Shown here piece by piece: positions 41,641-51,722 of a stretch of DNA of 64,000 nt. This DNA comes from Flavobacteriales bacterium. Its GTDB lineage: Bacteria > Bacteroidota > Bacteroidia > CAIKAF01. A model generated the notes under the pieces. That model was given only the letters and a program-made list of their open reading frames with translations, did no database searches and had not been told where the DNA came from. The first letter of the stretch is position 1. Each line of letters opens with the position of its first letter. Where the stretch lies: positions 139,110 through 203,109 of the forward strand of contig JAKRSD010000007.1 of the NCBI GenBank assembly GCA_022402535.1. Reading direction: 5' to 3'. The position numbers and the translations under genes are program-made.

Positions 41641-43839
41641 ATGTTTATGAAAAAAAGTATTCAGACCGCCGCACTTCTGCTGATCATCGTGTGGCAGGGA
41701 ATTGCCGGAGGAATCATAATTACCGATCCACAAAACCCACAATCGCCGGGTGCGGGGCGCTACCTTTTAGAGTCCAGGGTGTATGATGCCGATATAATCA
41801 TCCGTAACGGAATTGCGCAAACCACGCTCAATCAAACATTCTATAACAACTCTCAGGCACGCCTCGAAGGATGGTTTATTTTCCCTGTTCCGGCAGGTTC
41901 GGGAATTAAAGATTTTATGATGGATGTGAACGGCACCATGACCAGAGCCGAATTAATGGACGCCGGAAAAGCAAAAGAGATTTATGAGAGCATCGTAAGA
42001 AAACAACAGGACCCGGCTTTGTTGGAATACGTAGGTGCCGATCTGTTTCGGATCCGCATATTCCCAATTGAACCCCGTTCCGAGAAAAAAACACGCATCA
42101 CATTCACACAAACGCTTCCCAAAATGGGCGATTTGTGGGAATATACGCTACCCGTTTCCGGACAGGGTAAAACCACAAAAAAGTTGCAAAAAATAAATAT
42201 CCGGGTTTCCGCTGAAGCGTCATCAGCCATCAAAACGGTGTATTCACCTACCTTCAAAATGAATACAGACAGAATCAATGCGAATAAAACGGTGCTTCAG
42301 TTCAGTGCAAGTGATTTTACCCCCGATAACGATTTTAGATTGTATGTTTCTGCCGTAGATGATAAATTGGGCATCAGTCTGCTCGCACACAAAGAAGCTG
42401 GTGAAGATGGTTTCCTTTTTATGGATTTAAATCCGGGGTATTTAGATGAAACGGCAGATAACTATCCCAAAGACATCACGTTCATCTTAGATGTTTCGGG
42501 CAGTATGTCGGGCGAAAAAATAAAACAGGCCAAAAACGCCCTGATTTTTTGTTTGGATAAATTAAAACCATCCGATTATTTCGAAGTAATCCGCTTTTCA
42601 ACCGAAGCGGAGGCTCTATTTGGCAAAAGAGTACCCAACACTCCGGTCAACAATGCCAAAGCCAAACAATTTGTAAAAAATCTACAGGAAGTAGGCGGAA
42701 CCAATATTGACGAAGCTTTTGAATTGGCATTGGCCGAAAAAGAAAATGCTAACCGACCACATATTGTGTTGTTTTTAACCGATGGCAAACCCACAATTGG
42801 CGAAACACAACCCGATTTGCTGACTAATAAAATCCGGAAAAAAACCGGATCCGGAACACGTATTTTCTCCATAGGAATTGGAAATGATTTACACACAAAA
42901 CTGCTAGAAAAAATCAGCAATGAATCCAAAGGCTATTGCACCTATATAGCCCCCGAAGAAGATATGGAACTAAAAATATCCGATATCTACAAAAAACTCA
43001 GCCGTCCCGTGCTTACGGATATCAAAGTGAATGTGGAGGGCAGTGCCCGCGTTTCGCAAATATATCCGCGCGAAATACCCGATGTGTTTGCAGGTTCTTC
43101 GGTTACCCTTTTCGGCAAATTTGACAAACCGGGTCCCATTAAAATTACCGTAACCGGCAAAGTGAAAGGGGCGCCCTTTTCATTCACCAAAAATGCGGTA
43201 ATACCCGATGGAAATAAGCATGATTTTATACCCACCTTATGGGCCACACGCAAAATTGGCTGGATGTTGGAAGAAATTCGTCTTCGTGGTGAAAATGAAG
43301 AGTTGAAAAACGAAATTGTCGCCCTTTCCAGAAAGTATGGCATTATTACACCCTATACCAGTTATCTGATTCTGGAAGATGAAGAGCAGCTCGTAAGAAC
43401 CCCTACGCCTACCATGCCACGTCCTGTTTTGTTTAATCAGGGACGCTCAGATGCTATTCCCATGAAAGAAAGTTCTAAAAAGGAATACGAAGACATGAAA
43501 GCGGTTTCGGGAGCCGGCAGCACCCGTTCGGGCAATGAAATCCGGAATCTGAATATGGCAGAAGCTACCTCTGAAAAAAATCAGGGATATGACAGAATGG
43601 ATAAACCCGGTATGAAGAATCTGGATATGAAAAATGCGGGCGGAAGAGCCTTTGTATATGATGGAAAAATGTGGAATCAGATGGAACCCGGGAAATTTAT
43701 AAAAACCCTCAAAATCAAATTCGGAAGTGCGGAATATTTCGAACTGCTAAGCAAAGTTCCTGAAGCAAAATATTATGTTTCCGTGGGACGGAATGTATCG
43801 TTTACTGCTCAAAACATCCGATTTGAGATCGTGGATTAA
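41641..43839 (+). CDS. VIT and VWA domain protein (inter-alpha-trypsin-inhibitor-like)
   Basis: 732 aa with a signal peptide (about 1-21). The VIT domain (about 35-165) contains ARLEGWFIFPVPAGSGIKDF and EPRSEKKTRI. The VWA domain (about 275-450) has the MIDAS DVSGSMSG near 284-291 and TDGKPTIG. The C-terminal 200 residues are Met/Lys/Asn-rich and probably disordered. Such VIT-VWA proteins in bacteria are exported, and some are sorted by dedicated sortases; no LPXTG-like or T9SS tail is visible here. A second in-frame Met three codons in is an alternative start. A terminator follows. Confidence 0.88.
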   Translation: MFMKKSIQTAALLLIIVWQGIAGGIIITDPQNPQSPGAGRYLLESRVYDADIIIRNGIAQTTLNQTFYNNSQARLEGWFIFPVPAGSGIKDFMMDVNGTMTRAELMDAGKAKEIYESIVRKQQDPALLEYVGADLFRIRIFPIEPRSEKKTRITFTQTLPKMGDLWEYTLPVSGQGKTTKKLQKINIRVSAEASSAIKTVYSPTFKMNTDRINANKTVLQFSASDFTPDNDFRLYVSAVDDKLGISLLAHKEAGEDGFLFMDLNPGYLDETADNYPKDITFILDVSGSMSGEKIKQAKNALIFCLDKLKPSDYFEVIRFSTEAEALFGKRVPNTPVNNAKAKQFVKNLQEVGGTNIDEAFELALAEKENANRPHIVLFLTDGKPTIGETQPDLLTNKIRKKTGSGTRIFSIGIGNDLHTKLLEKISNESKGYCTYIAPEEDMELKISDIYKKLSRPVLTDIKVNVEGSARVSQIYPREIPDVFAGSSVTLFGKFDKPGPIKITVTGKVKGAPFSFTKNAVIPDGNKHDFIPTLWATRKIGWMLEEIRLRGENEELKNEIVALSRKYGIITPYTSYLILEDEEQLVRTPTPTMPRPVLFNQGRSDAIPMKESSKKEYEDMKAVSGAGSTRSGNEIRNLNMAEATSEKNQGYDRMDKPGMKNLDMKNAGGRAFVYDGKMWNQMEPGKFIKTLKIKFGSAEYFELLSKVPEAKYYVSVGRNVSFTAQNIRFEIVD

Positions 43840-43860
43840 ACAATATCTATCACCAAATAA

Positions 43861-43893
43861 AAAAGGCTGCCATAGAAATATGACAGCCTTTTT
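43861..43893. terminator. Bidirectional terminator between the VIT-VWA gene and the large T9SS gene
   Basis: AAAAGGCTGYCAT forms a stem of about 13 bp, with one mismatch, with ATGACAGCCTTTT, and A- and T-runs lie on both sides. It serves two convergent genes. Confidence 0.85.
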
Positions 43894-43911
43894 ATTTGAA
43901 TTTTTACTTAA

Positions 43912-46900
43912 TTATTTCGCGATAATCAGTCTCAGTGTGGCTTCAGCCTGACTTCCTGTAAGGCGCACAAAGTAAGTGCCTGCAGCAAGGTGCTGAACAT
44001 CGGTCGTAAACGTAACTGTTTCAGAAGCGTTTCCGATCCACTCGGTAGACACCACCTGACCCACGGCATTCAGAATATCCATACGGATGCCGTTACCGGT
44101 GTTTCCGGTAATCTGAATCGTAAAGCGATCGCTGGCCGGATTCGGGAACATATCCACAGAACCTCCGTTTGCACCAAATGAAGCTATAGATGCTGTGAAG
44201 TTTACATTCACTTCATCCGAAGCAGTACATCCAAACGAGTTTGTTACCGTTACGCTGTATGTACCATTTTGGGTAACCGTAATAGTTTGGGAAGTGGCTC
44301 CTGTATTCCATAAATAAGAAGCAGCTCCCGATCCGCCATTCAAAATCACCGGAGGATTAGGAACAGCAATATCGTTACCCAGATTCACTACCGGCAAAGG
44401 ATTCACGGTTAAGTTGGTTACGATTATACTATCACAACCGTTCACCGTTTGAAGGTTTGACGTGTAAGTTCCTGCCTGATTAACCGTATTTCCATCAGGT
44501 AACAGATAGGATGCATCAGCACAGATAGCAGCATTTACGGTGTTGTTAAATACAGGATTCACGGTAAGAGTAACCGTTACCACACTGTCGCAGCCATAAA
44601 TTGTGCTGGTACCAGCTGTATAATTACCTGGGGTAGAAACGGTAGCACCATTCACCAGCGTATACGTCTGCCCCTGACAGATAGAAACTGGAACGGTTAC
44701 ATTGTAATTTTGTCTCACAGTTAAATCAACAATCACCGTACTGTCGCAGCCTGTTGCCACTGATGGAACGGTTACGGTATAAATATCTGTGGTGTTAACC
44801 ACGGTTCCGTTGGCAAGTGTGTAAGAACCGCCGGGACAAATATTAGCCGTTACATTGGTTGTATATATCGGATTTACGGTAAGGTTCACCGTAATGGTAG
44901 AATCACATCCGTTAATGGCGTTGAATGGGAATACATATGTTCCCGCTGTGCTGGACGTAGTACCATCAGGCATGGTGTAGGACTGATTTGCACAAATTAC
45001 CGGATTTAAGGTGCTGGTAAAGACCGGCAAAACGGTAAGGTTAGTTACAAATGTACTGTCGCAACCGTTTGCCGAGGCAAAAGTAACCGTGTACGTTCCG
45101 GGAGTATTTACCGAAGTTCCATTTTGTAGTTGGAATGTTTCGTTTGCACAAATGGTTTCATTGGCTGTAAATAGCTGAGCCGGTAAAACAGTAAGGTTAA
45201 CCGTTACCGTACTGTCACAACCTGCAACAGAAGGAACTGTAACCACGTAAGTATTCGCTGTGGTTACCACAGTTCCATTGGCAAGAGTATAGGTCTCGTT
45301 TGAACAGATTGACGTATTAACCGTATTGTTGTATGTTGGGTTTACGGTAAGGTTCACCACAATAATACTGTCGCATCCTGCAACTGTTGAACGCTGTTCA
45401 AAATATGTACCTGTAGTAGAAACGATGGTACCATCAAAAAGAGTAAACGTTTGGTTATCGCAAATTTGCGGATTGGTTTGAACCACATATGTAGGATTGA
45501 TAGTTACATCCACACTGGCATTACCCGGGCAGGCATTGGGAGATGTTACCAATACCGAATAGGTACCTGATGCTGTTGGTGTAATACTTTGTGTAGAGGC
45601 TCCTGTATTCCAAAGGAACGTGTAATCAAAGGGGCTTCCCGTCAGGGTTACCATATCAAATCTTGCTGTTCCGCCGGTTCCGTAAGTAGAACCCGAGTTA
45701 ACCGCCACGTAAGAAGTGCCACTGGCTAAATCAAACGCACTCACTACACGGATACCCAAATTAGGATTGTTATTCGCAGCAGGATGAACGGAAAAGTCAA
45801 TCACTTGATTGTTAATGAATACACCACCTGTCGAATATATCAGGGTATCTACAGAAATCCAGGGAGATAAACCATTGGTTATGTCGGGATTATACTGAAC
45901 CAAATACGTATTGGCAGCGGTATTGGATAAACGGATATCAAAGCTGAAAGATAAATCCGTATAACCCGCAGTACTGATGTTAAACTGGGTTCCCGCAGTA
46001 CCTGAGCCTGTGTTTTGTGCAGGATAACTTGTAGTATTTAAAGCCTGACCGGGTTGTACCAAATCTGTAGAACCTGCACCAGAAACTAAGGTTTGAGTAG
46101 TACCTCCTACTGCTAAAACAGATCCGGCTCCAATTGTCGGAAGCAGATCGGTGTTAAAGTTCCACTGAGTAATTACTGCCGGTGCACCGGCAGAAAGACC
46201 CTCCACATTTAACACCAAAGGATCACCTTGGCAAATGGTAATCGGCCCTGCAGGAGAAATGGTAATCGGGGTTGACGCAATGTTCGAAACCACTACGGAA
46301 TCCGACAAAGTTGACCATAAACCCAAAGTGGCATTGTAAGCACGGATATAGTATGTGTCATTTAAAAATACAACTAATGAATCCGTAGCCGGTGAAGTTA
46401 AATCTGTACCGTTAGATGAAGTTTGCCAGTACCATTCAACCCCGGCTTCAGGTGAACCGACGGCATACACATAAGTACCATTGGTACATGAAGGTACTAA
46501 CGAATCCTGAAGCGGAGTATTCGGTTTCATCGGATAGTTGGCAAATTCATCAGCGCCCATATCCGGAGTTGTTCCGCGTAAATCGCCATCTATATCGTCG
46601 GTTACTTCAGCCAATACGGTACCTAAATCAATCAATGAAATATTGGTAGCAGCAGGAAGATGTAAATCTGTGGCAGAAGTAAATACAGGCGCTATGTTCA
46701 CGGAGTTGGCATCCTGTCCTGTTGCAGTTTGCCAGTTTGCCAGCGTGGCTCTGTCAGAAGTCAAGAATCCTGTGAATGCCTGTGAATTGTATGCGTAATA
46801 ATTGTTATGGTTTATATTTGAAAATGCGGATGAGGCGGAGTTGCTGTAAATAGCATACGATTTTGCCCCAGCATTTAATGGGTTTACAATACCATTTGAC

Positions 46901-49900
46901 AATATATTATTCCGAATATCAATATTTGTTTGGTTTGAGCCAACATAAATACCTGTTGAAACGGTGGCAGTAGCTGCCCGGGGTTGATCTCCGTATAAGT
47001 TAATTGAGTTGTTATATACTTTAATACCGCTTTGTGAAGTAGTAATACCTACAATAATTCCAACATTGATATCTCCCGGTATACCGGCTGTCCATCCGTC
47101 TCCATTGAGATTGGCGATCATGTTATTTGAAACCAACAGATTAGAATTTGCAGTATTTGTTTGGATATTAATTCCTTTTGAGCCATATCCGCCTGTGCCG
47201 GTATAAGCCAAATCATGAATATAGTTTTTAGTAACTTCTGTATTAATTACGCCGGTTCCAATAAAAATTCCAGTCGGATTGTTCGCCGGATTGATAATGT
47301 TGAATACCTCATTTTTTGAGATGACAGAACCATTAGCTTGTGCAACAGTAATACCTCTGTTTCCAATATAATTATCAATAATACTAGAACCAATAATATT
47401 ATCAACTATCTGGAGATTATCATTACGTCCCGTGGCATTTGCTGCTACATAAATACCATAATGAACTTTCCATATTTCATTGTTCTCAATAAGCAAATTA
47501 TCATTATCATCCCCTGCTGCAGTATTAGTTAATGAATTGTTAGCAGCATGAATTCCGAAACTGGTTACTGCTGTATTTGATCCACCAATAATTTTAATGT
47601 TTTTAATTGTATTATTTGTCGCACCTGCATTAGTGCCTAAGCTCGAAACAGTGATTACACTTCTTGCTGCAGCAGTAGCCGTATTTTCAAGAGTTAAACT
47701 TCTGTCTGTTCCGTTGTTGTTAGAACCATCAATGGTTACAAAATCTGCTCCATTTAATAATATGATGCTTGAGGTTGAATTCCCGCTGATCAAAGCAGTA
47801 TTTCCAGCCGCAGGACGAATAGATAACGTATTTACTGCACTGGCAAAGTTGTTATTATTTATCGTAATCGGATATGATTCAGACGGATAGGACGCATCAA
47901 TTAATTCAAATACAACTGGGCCAGAAAGGCAAGAGGTGTTATATGCATTCGCCGCTGCAGTCAGGGTTGTATAGTTTCCACTTACCCCTACAGAATATAT
48001 TCCTGAAAGGGTAGGGCTTATAGAATAATTGTTTGAGGTGGCAGGGTGAGTAACCACTGTATTAACATCTGTTGCCACCACACCAGAAGGCGTTGAGCTA
48101 ATATTTGGAGTAGCAACGATATCCTGAGCAATAACATAATAATTTACCACATCACTAACAACAAGGCTTCCTAAATCGGATGCTAAAATGGCGAATGTCC
48201 AAGTTCCATTTATTCCATTTCCTGAAGATAAAGTACCGGGCTGAGAAAACCAGGCTCCACCATTTTTATTGTAGTAAACTCTTGGAACCAAAGAACCTGA
48301 AACGGGAACTCCTGATGCATCAGTAATTATTGCCGTGAGGGTACGATCTCCTGTAGAACAGGTGAAAGAAAGGGGTGTATAAGATATTTGTGGAGCGGAT
48401 AGGTCTGAAAGTAAAAACTCTCCTTCATCAGCTCCAATATCCGGTGAAGAACCCGTTCCGGTATATCCGGGATTGCCGGCACGAATATCCCCATCAAAGT
48501 CATCCACAATACCGGTAATGTTATCAGCACCACTTTCAATTTGAGTGGCAATTGATGGATTAATATGTAAGAAATTGGGCGCAGAACCTACCAAACTTAA
48601 GAAATTTGGATTTTCAGTTATGGAATTTGCATCCGCAGAAGCTACCCTTGTTTTAAAATCATTAATGGTCTGGTCAGCATTTGTTCCATCATAAAAAATA
48701 AGATTTGAAGCCGAGGGAACACCAGCATATAACAGGTTTCGGTTTGAAGCCGAATTGTAGTTAGCTAATGCCGTTGAAGATCTCTGATAAGCTGTAGAAA
48801 ATCCTGTACCGGCGGCAACAGAATTATTCACCAAAATGTTATTCCTCAGGGTAAGATTGAATGTGGTGGCCGTTGTAGATGTCGTCACCCACAAGGCTGT
48901 TGTTCCAAAGTTTGCCCCGGTAGAAGATGCATTCAGAACAACCGTATTAAAAGACACATTTACCTGCGAATTAGCCGTAGTACCTGTAATATTAATTCCT
49001 CTAATTGTAGGGGAAGTAGCGGAAGAAGTGCTTGCATTAGGCGCTTTTATATCTCCAATGTAATTGTTATATATATTCGCCTGTCCTGCTGTACCCAAAG
49101 AGGATAAAATGATTCCAGAAACCGTAGGAGCACCCGACGATGTACTTTGCACATCATAAATTTTGTTTTTGAAAACATTGGGAGAGCTGGTCGTCATTAC
49201 CATTCCTGCAACAGTGGTTCCATTAGTGGATATTCCATAAATGGTGTTGTGTGAAACTGTTCTTGTACCTGTCACAGTATTGGTATTTATACCGTAGGTT
49301 GTTCCAGTTCCGTTATGAATTATATTAAAAATTGTGTTGTAGTTATAATTTTCATTTACGGGTGAAGAAATATTGTAAATACCAAATAAAAGACCTGTTC
49401 CTGATGTTTTTAAACAGGAGAGGTTACTCACAGTATTACTGTCAACCACTATGTTACCGGTTGAAGCCTGAATTCCATACAAAGTACTTGTAGTTCCTGT
49501 TCCGTCAATAGTTAAGTTGTTTACTACGTTGTTGTTTATTTTAACATTCATGCCTCCTGTTCCTACCGTAAATGCAATACCAATGGTAGTACCGCCTGTG
49601 GTTCCCAAACGGCTTATGTTTTGAACCGAGTTGTTATTACAGTTTACATTCATGGCCGCATTGCTCACACTGTTGTGAATTCCGTAATTCACTCCGGTAC
49701 CGGAGGTAGCTAAACTACCATAAGACATTCCTGTAATCACATTGTTGTTCATATTCAAAAATGCAGGTGTGGCCGCATTCCATATTCCATGAAATGCTCC
49801 GGTTGTAGCCGTGTTGTACTCTAATGACAATGTGTTGTTGTTGATATTAATTGTATTTCCTGCCGGAGTAGAACCCGCCTGATTGTAAATTCCGGTAACC

Positions 49901-50937
49901 TGCTGGGTTGTGCCGGATGCTTTCAGCGTAATGGTATTGTTATTGATATTAGCACTGGCGCTGGTAGATGATGAATTCAACCACACACCATAGAGCGAGT
50001 TAGGATGATTTGCCCCGCCTCCGTCGTTATTATTAATGGTATTGTTGGAAAAGTTAAAATCCCACTGATTATTTACAAAGCATGCATCTGTACCCAGAGT
50101 AGAACCTGTTGATCCTCCAAAATTTCTAATAATATTTCCTGTTGATAATGAGCTGCCTCCTACGTCATTACCTGTATCGGCCAAGGTAAAAGGAGAGGGC
50201 GCAGAAAATGAAATAAAGGATATTCCTCTGTGAGTATTCTGAATGGTATTGGAATAAAATTTATTGAACGAGTTTGTTCCTTCGGGAAGTGTGGGTGTGA
50301 GCCCGGTATTGGACGTTGCGGTACACCACAACACCACGATTCCGTTAGAGCCGGGATGCCAAACTCCGCCTGATGCACCTTGATTATCGCGAGAAAGCGT
50401 AATCGTACAATTTTTTATGGTATTATTCTGGCTTCCATTATCTGCTGAAGCTTTAAATAAACCAATTGCATACTCCATACGTTCAGTATCGTTTGAATTT
50501 AATGGGTTTTCCTGAAAATCAATTCCATCTACAGTAACCCAATCGCTTCCTTCCAAACTTAGCATACCGTCTCTTTCCTGACTGTTTGCCAAATTAGTTC
50601 CCACAAAGGCTGTAAGAAGTGGATTGGCACCAACCCCCGACTTCTGGATAATAATTGGATTTGCCGCCGTTCCTGTGGCCGTAAGACTTATACGGGCGCC
50701 TAATGTTTCCGTGTGTCCGGCAGATACGTTGATGATAACCCCTCCTGCACCAACACCCTGCGTATTTAAATCGGCAACTGCCGCTGCAAGCGTGGGATAA
50801 CTTCCCGGTACCGTATATGTTCCTGAAAGCTGAGCCGAAATGGTACCGGCCGAAATCATAAGCACACAGGTAAGCGAAAGCCTAAATATGGCTTTTCCTG
50901 TCGTGCTAAAGAATGATGGGATAAATTTCCTTTTCAT
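43912..50937 (-). CDS. Giant T9SS-secreted beta-helix protein with seven cysteine repeats
   Basis: 2341 aa with a signal peptide ending ISAQ (about residue 36). Two beta-helix or pectate-lyase-like regions, made of short NNxI/NNNT rungs, each end in a DIDGDxR and PDMGADE-type motif, so the helical part is probably duplicated. A region with PAGPITICQGD and a jelly-roll-like module follow. Seven repeats of about 52 aa then follow, each with IC near the start and GCDS near the end (44395-45495), and an Ig-like module. The last 75-80 residues, from FPNPASDRF to LRLIIAK, are a T9SS sorting domain. It is probably a surface adhesin or polysaccharide-binding protein. Confidence 0.9.
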   Translation of the reverse strand: MKRKFIPSFFSTTGKAIFRLSLTCVLMISAGTISAQLSGTYTVPGSYPTLAAAVADLNTQGVGAGGVIINVSAGHTETLGARISLTATGTAANPIIIQKSGVGANPLLTAFVGTNLANSQERDGMLSLEGSDWVTVDGIDFQENPLNSNDTERMEYAIGLFKASADNGSQNNTIKNCTITLSRDNQGASGGVWHPGSNGIVVLWCTATSNTGLTPTLPEGTNSFNKFYSNTIQNTHRGISFISFSAPSPFTLADTGNDVGGSSLSTGNIIRNFGGSTGSTLGTDACFVNNQWDFNFSNNTINNNDGGGANHPNSLYGVWLNSSSTSASANINNNTITLKASGTTQQVTGIYNQAGSTPAGNTININNNTLSLEYNTATTGAFHGIWNAATPAFLNMNNNVITGMSYGSLATSGTGVNYGIHNSVSNAAMNVNCNNNSVQNISRLGTTGGTTIGIAFTVGTGGMNVKINNNVVNNLTIDGTGTTSTLYGIQASTGNIVVDSNTVSNLSCLKTSGTGLLFGIYNISSPVNENYNYNTIFNIIHNGTGTTYGINTNTVTGTRTVSHNTIYGISTNGTTVAGMVMTTSSPNVFKNKIYDVQSTSSGAPTVSGIILSSLGTAGQANIYNNYIGDIKAPNASTSSATSPTIRGINITGTTANSQVNVSFNTVVLNASSTGANFGTTALWVTTSTTATTFNLTLRNNILVNNSVAAGTGFSTAYQRSSTALANYNSASNRNLLYAGVPSASNLIFYDGTNADQTINDFKTRVASADANSITENPNFLSLVGSAPNFLHINPSIATQIESGADNITGIVDDFDGDIRAGNPGYTGTGSSPDIGADEGEFLLSDLSAPQISYTPLSFTCSTGDRTLTAIITDASGVPVSGSLVPRVYYNKNGGAWFSQPGTLSSGNGINGTWTFAILASDLGSLVVSDVVNYYVIAQDIVATPNISSTPSGVVATDVNTVVTHPATSNNYSISPTLSGIYSVGVSGNYTTLTAAANAYNTSCLSGPVVFELIDASYPSESYPITINNNNFASAVNTLSIRPAAGNTALISGNSTSSIILLNGADFVTIDGSNNNGTDRSLTLENTATAAARSVITVSSLGTNAGATNNTIKNIKIIGGSNTAVTSFGIHAANNSLTNTAAGDDNDNLLIENNEIWKVHYGIYVAANATGRNDNLQIVDNIIGSSIIDNYIGNRGITVAQANGSVISKNEVFNIINPANNPTGIFIGTGVINTEVTKNYIHDLAYTGTGGYGSKGINIQTNTANSNLLVSNNMIANLNGDGWTAGIPGDINVGIIVGITTSQSGIKVYNNSINLYGDQPRAATATVSTGIYVGSNQTNIDIRNNILSNGIVNPLNAGAKSYAIYSNSASSAFSNINHNNYYAYNSQAFTGFLTSDRATLANWQTATGQDANSVNIAPVFTSATDLHLPAATNISLIDLGTVLAEVTDDIDGDLRGTTPDMGADEFANYPMKPNTPLQDSLVPSCTNGTYVYAVGSPEAGVEWYWQTSSNGTDLTSPATDSLVVFLNDTYYIRAYNATLGLWSTLSDSVVVSNIASTPITISPAGPITICQGDPLVLNVEGLSAGAPAVITQWNFNTDLLPTIGAGSVLAVGGTTQTLVSGAGSTDLVQPGQALNTTSYPAQNTGSGTAGTQFNISTAGYTDLSFSFDIRLSNTAANTYLVQYNPDITNGLSPWISVDTLIYSTGGVFINNQVIDFSVHPAANNNPNLGIRVVSAFDLASGTSYVAVNSGSTYGTGGTARFDMVTLTGSPFDYTFLWNTGASTQSITPTASGTYSVLVTSPNACPGNASVDVTINPTYVVQTNPQICDNQTFTLFDGTIVSTTGTYFEQRSTVAGCDSIIVVNLTVNPTYNNTVNTSICSNETYTLANGTVVTTANTYVVTVPSVAGCDSTVTVNLTVLPAQLFTANETICANETFQLQNGTSVNTPGTYTVTFASANGCDSTFVTNLTVLPVFTSTLNPVICANQSYTMPDGTTSSTAGTYVFPFNAINGCDSTITVNLTVNPIYTTNVTANICPGGSYTLANGTVVNTTDIYTVTVPSVATGCDSTVIVDLTVRQNYNVTVPVSICQGQTYTLVNGATVSTPGNYTAGTSTIYGCDSVVTVTLTVNPVFNNTVNAAICADASYLLPDGNTVNQAGTYTSNLQTVNGCDSIIVTNLTVNPLPVVNLGNDIAVPNPPVILNGGSGAASYLWNTGATSQTITVTQNGTYSVTVTNSFGCTASDEVNVNFTASIASFGANGGSVDMFPNPASDRFTIQITGNTGNGIRMDILNAVGQVVSTEWIGNASETVTFTTDVQHLAAGTYFVRLTGSQAEATLRLIIAK
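44395..45495 (-). repeat. Seven tandem protein-coding repeats of about 52 codons
   Basis: The GCDS codons recur near 45370, 45213, 45058, 44914, 44741, 44587 and 44429, a spacing of about 144-173 nt. Each unit reads roughly ICANxTxxLxxGTxVxT, then GTY, then GCDSxxxVNLTVNP. The two cysteines per unit could form a disulfide. DNA identity between units is moderate, so they are old repeats. Confidence 0.85.
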
Positions 50938-51084
50938 AAGATAACTATTTAATAATTCGCGATTGAGCTGAAGTTTTTAAAACAGCCGCCAAAGATATTG
51001 ATAGATAAGCAATCCACAAAATGGATGCATGCATACAATCCTTGTTCTTTCCATGCTTTTAAAAAAAATATCACCTTTGTTCCC

Positions 51085-51645
51085 ATGAAGTTTTTGATCG
51101 TCGGATTGGGTAACATTGGCAACGAATACGAACACACGCGCCACAACATTGGTTTTGATGTGGTTGATTTTTTGGCCAAAGAGCAGGGTTCTTCATTTTC
51201 TGTTGACCGCCACGCCTATCGTACTGAACTGAAAATCAAAGGAAAAACTTTCATCCTGCTCAAACCCGTTACCTACATGAACCTGAGCGGTAAAGCCGTT
51301 AAACATCATGTTCAACAAGAAAAAATACCCCTTTCCAATCTTTTGGTGATTACGGATGATTTGGCACTTCCCACCGGAAAAATACGGCTTAAACCCAAAG
51401 GTTCAGATGGAGGACACAACGGCCTAAAATCTATTAATGAGCTGATGCTCAGCAATGAATATCCCCGCCTGAGAATCGGCATCGGAAGCGACTTTCCCAA
51501 GGGAAGGCAAAGCGATTATGTGCTGGGGAAATGGAAACCCGAAGAAGAACCGGTAATCGCACTTGCTATTGAAAATGCGGCAAAAGCCGTGGTAGAGTTC
51601 GGTCTGGGAGGCATCCAAAATGCCATGAACGCCTTTAATCGTTAA
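51085..51645 (+). CDS. pth: Peptidyl-tRNA hydrolase
   Basis: 186 aa from the ATG at 51085; a TTG-initiated extension of 29 codons is unlikely for this family. It recycles peptidyl-tRNA released from stalled ribosomes. Motifs are FLIVGLGNIGNEYEHTRHNIGF, which includes the catalytic His of the NHNxGF region, KPVTYMNLSG, VITDDLALPTGKIR and GSDGGHNGLKS, and all are family-typical. A CACCTTTG box ends 5 nt before the ATG. It is divergent from the giant T9SS gene. Confidence 0.95.
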   Translation: MKFLIVGLGNIGNEYEHTRHNIGFDVVDFLAKEQGSSFSVDRHAYRTELKIKGKTFILLKPVTYMNLSGKAVKHHVQQEKIPLSNLLVITDDLALPTGKIRLKPKGSDGGHNGLKSINELMLSNEYPRLRIGIGSDFPKGRQSDYVLGKWKPEEEPVIALAIENAAKAVVEFGLGGIQNAMNAFNR

Positions 51646-51692
51646 TCTTCTTCTTTTCGTTTACGTATCGCTTTATTTGTGAACGGTATTCC

Positions 51693-51700
51693 TACTTTTG
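51693..51700 (+). promoter_or_regulatory. Putative -7 box upstream of alaS
   Basis: TACTTTTG, an exact TAnnTTTG match 22 nt ahead of the alaS ATG. No exact -33 TTG at 19 nt is seen. Confidence 0.4.
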
Positions 51701-51722
51701 TGCTCTTATTTTTGAGTACATC

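Noticed and set aside
44395-45495. A CRISPR-like repeat array
   Set aside because: Spacing of 144-173 nt, translated repeat units and an unbroken open frame show protein repeats. There are no short identical repeats with unique spacers and no cas genes.
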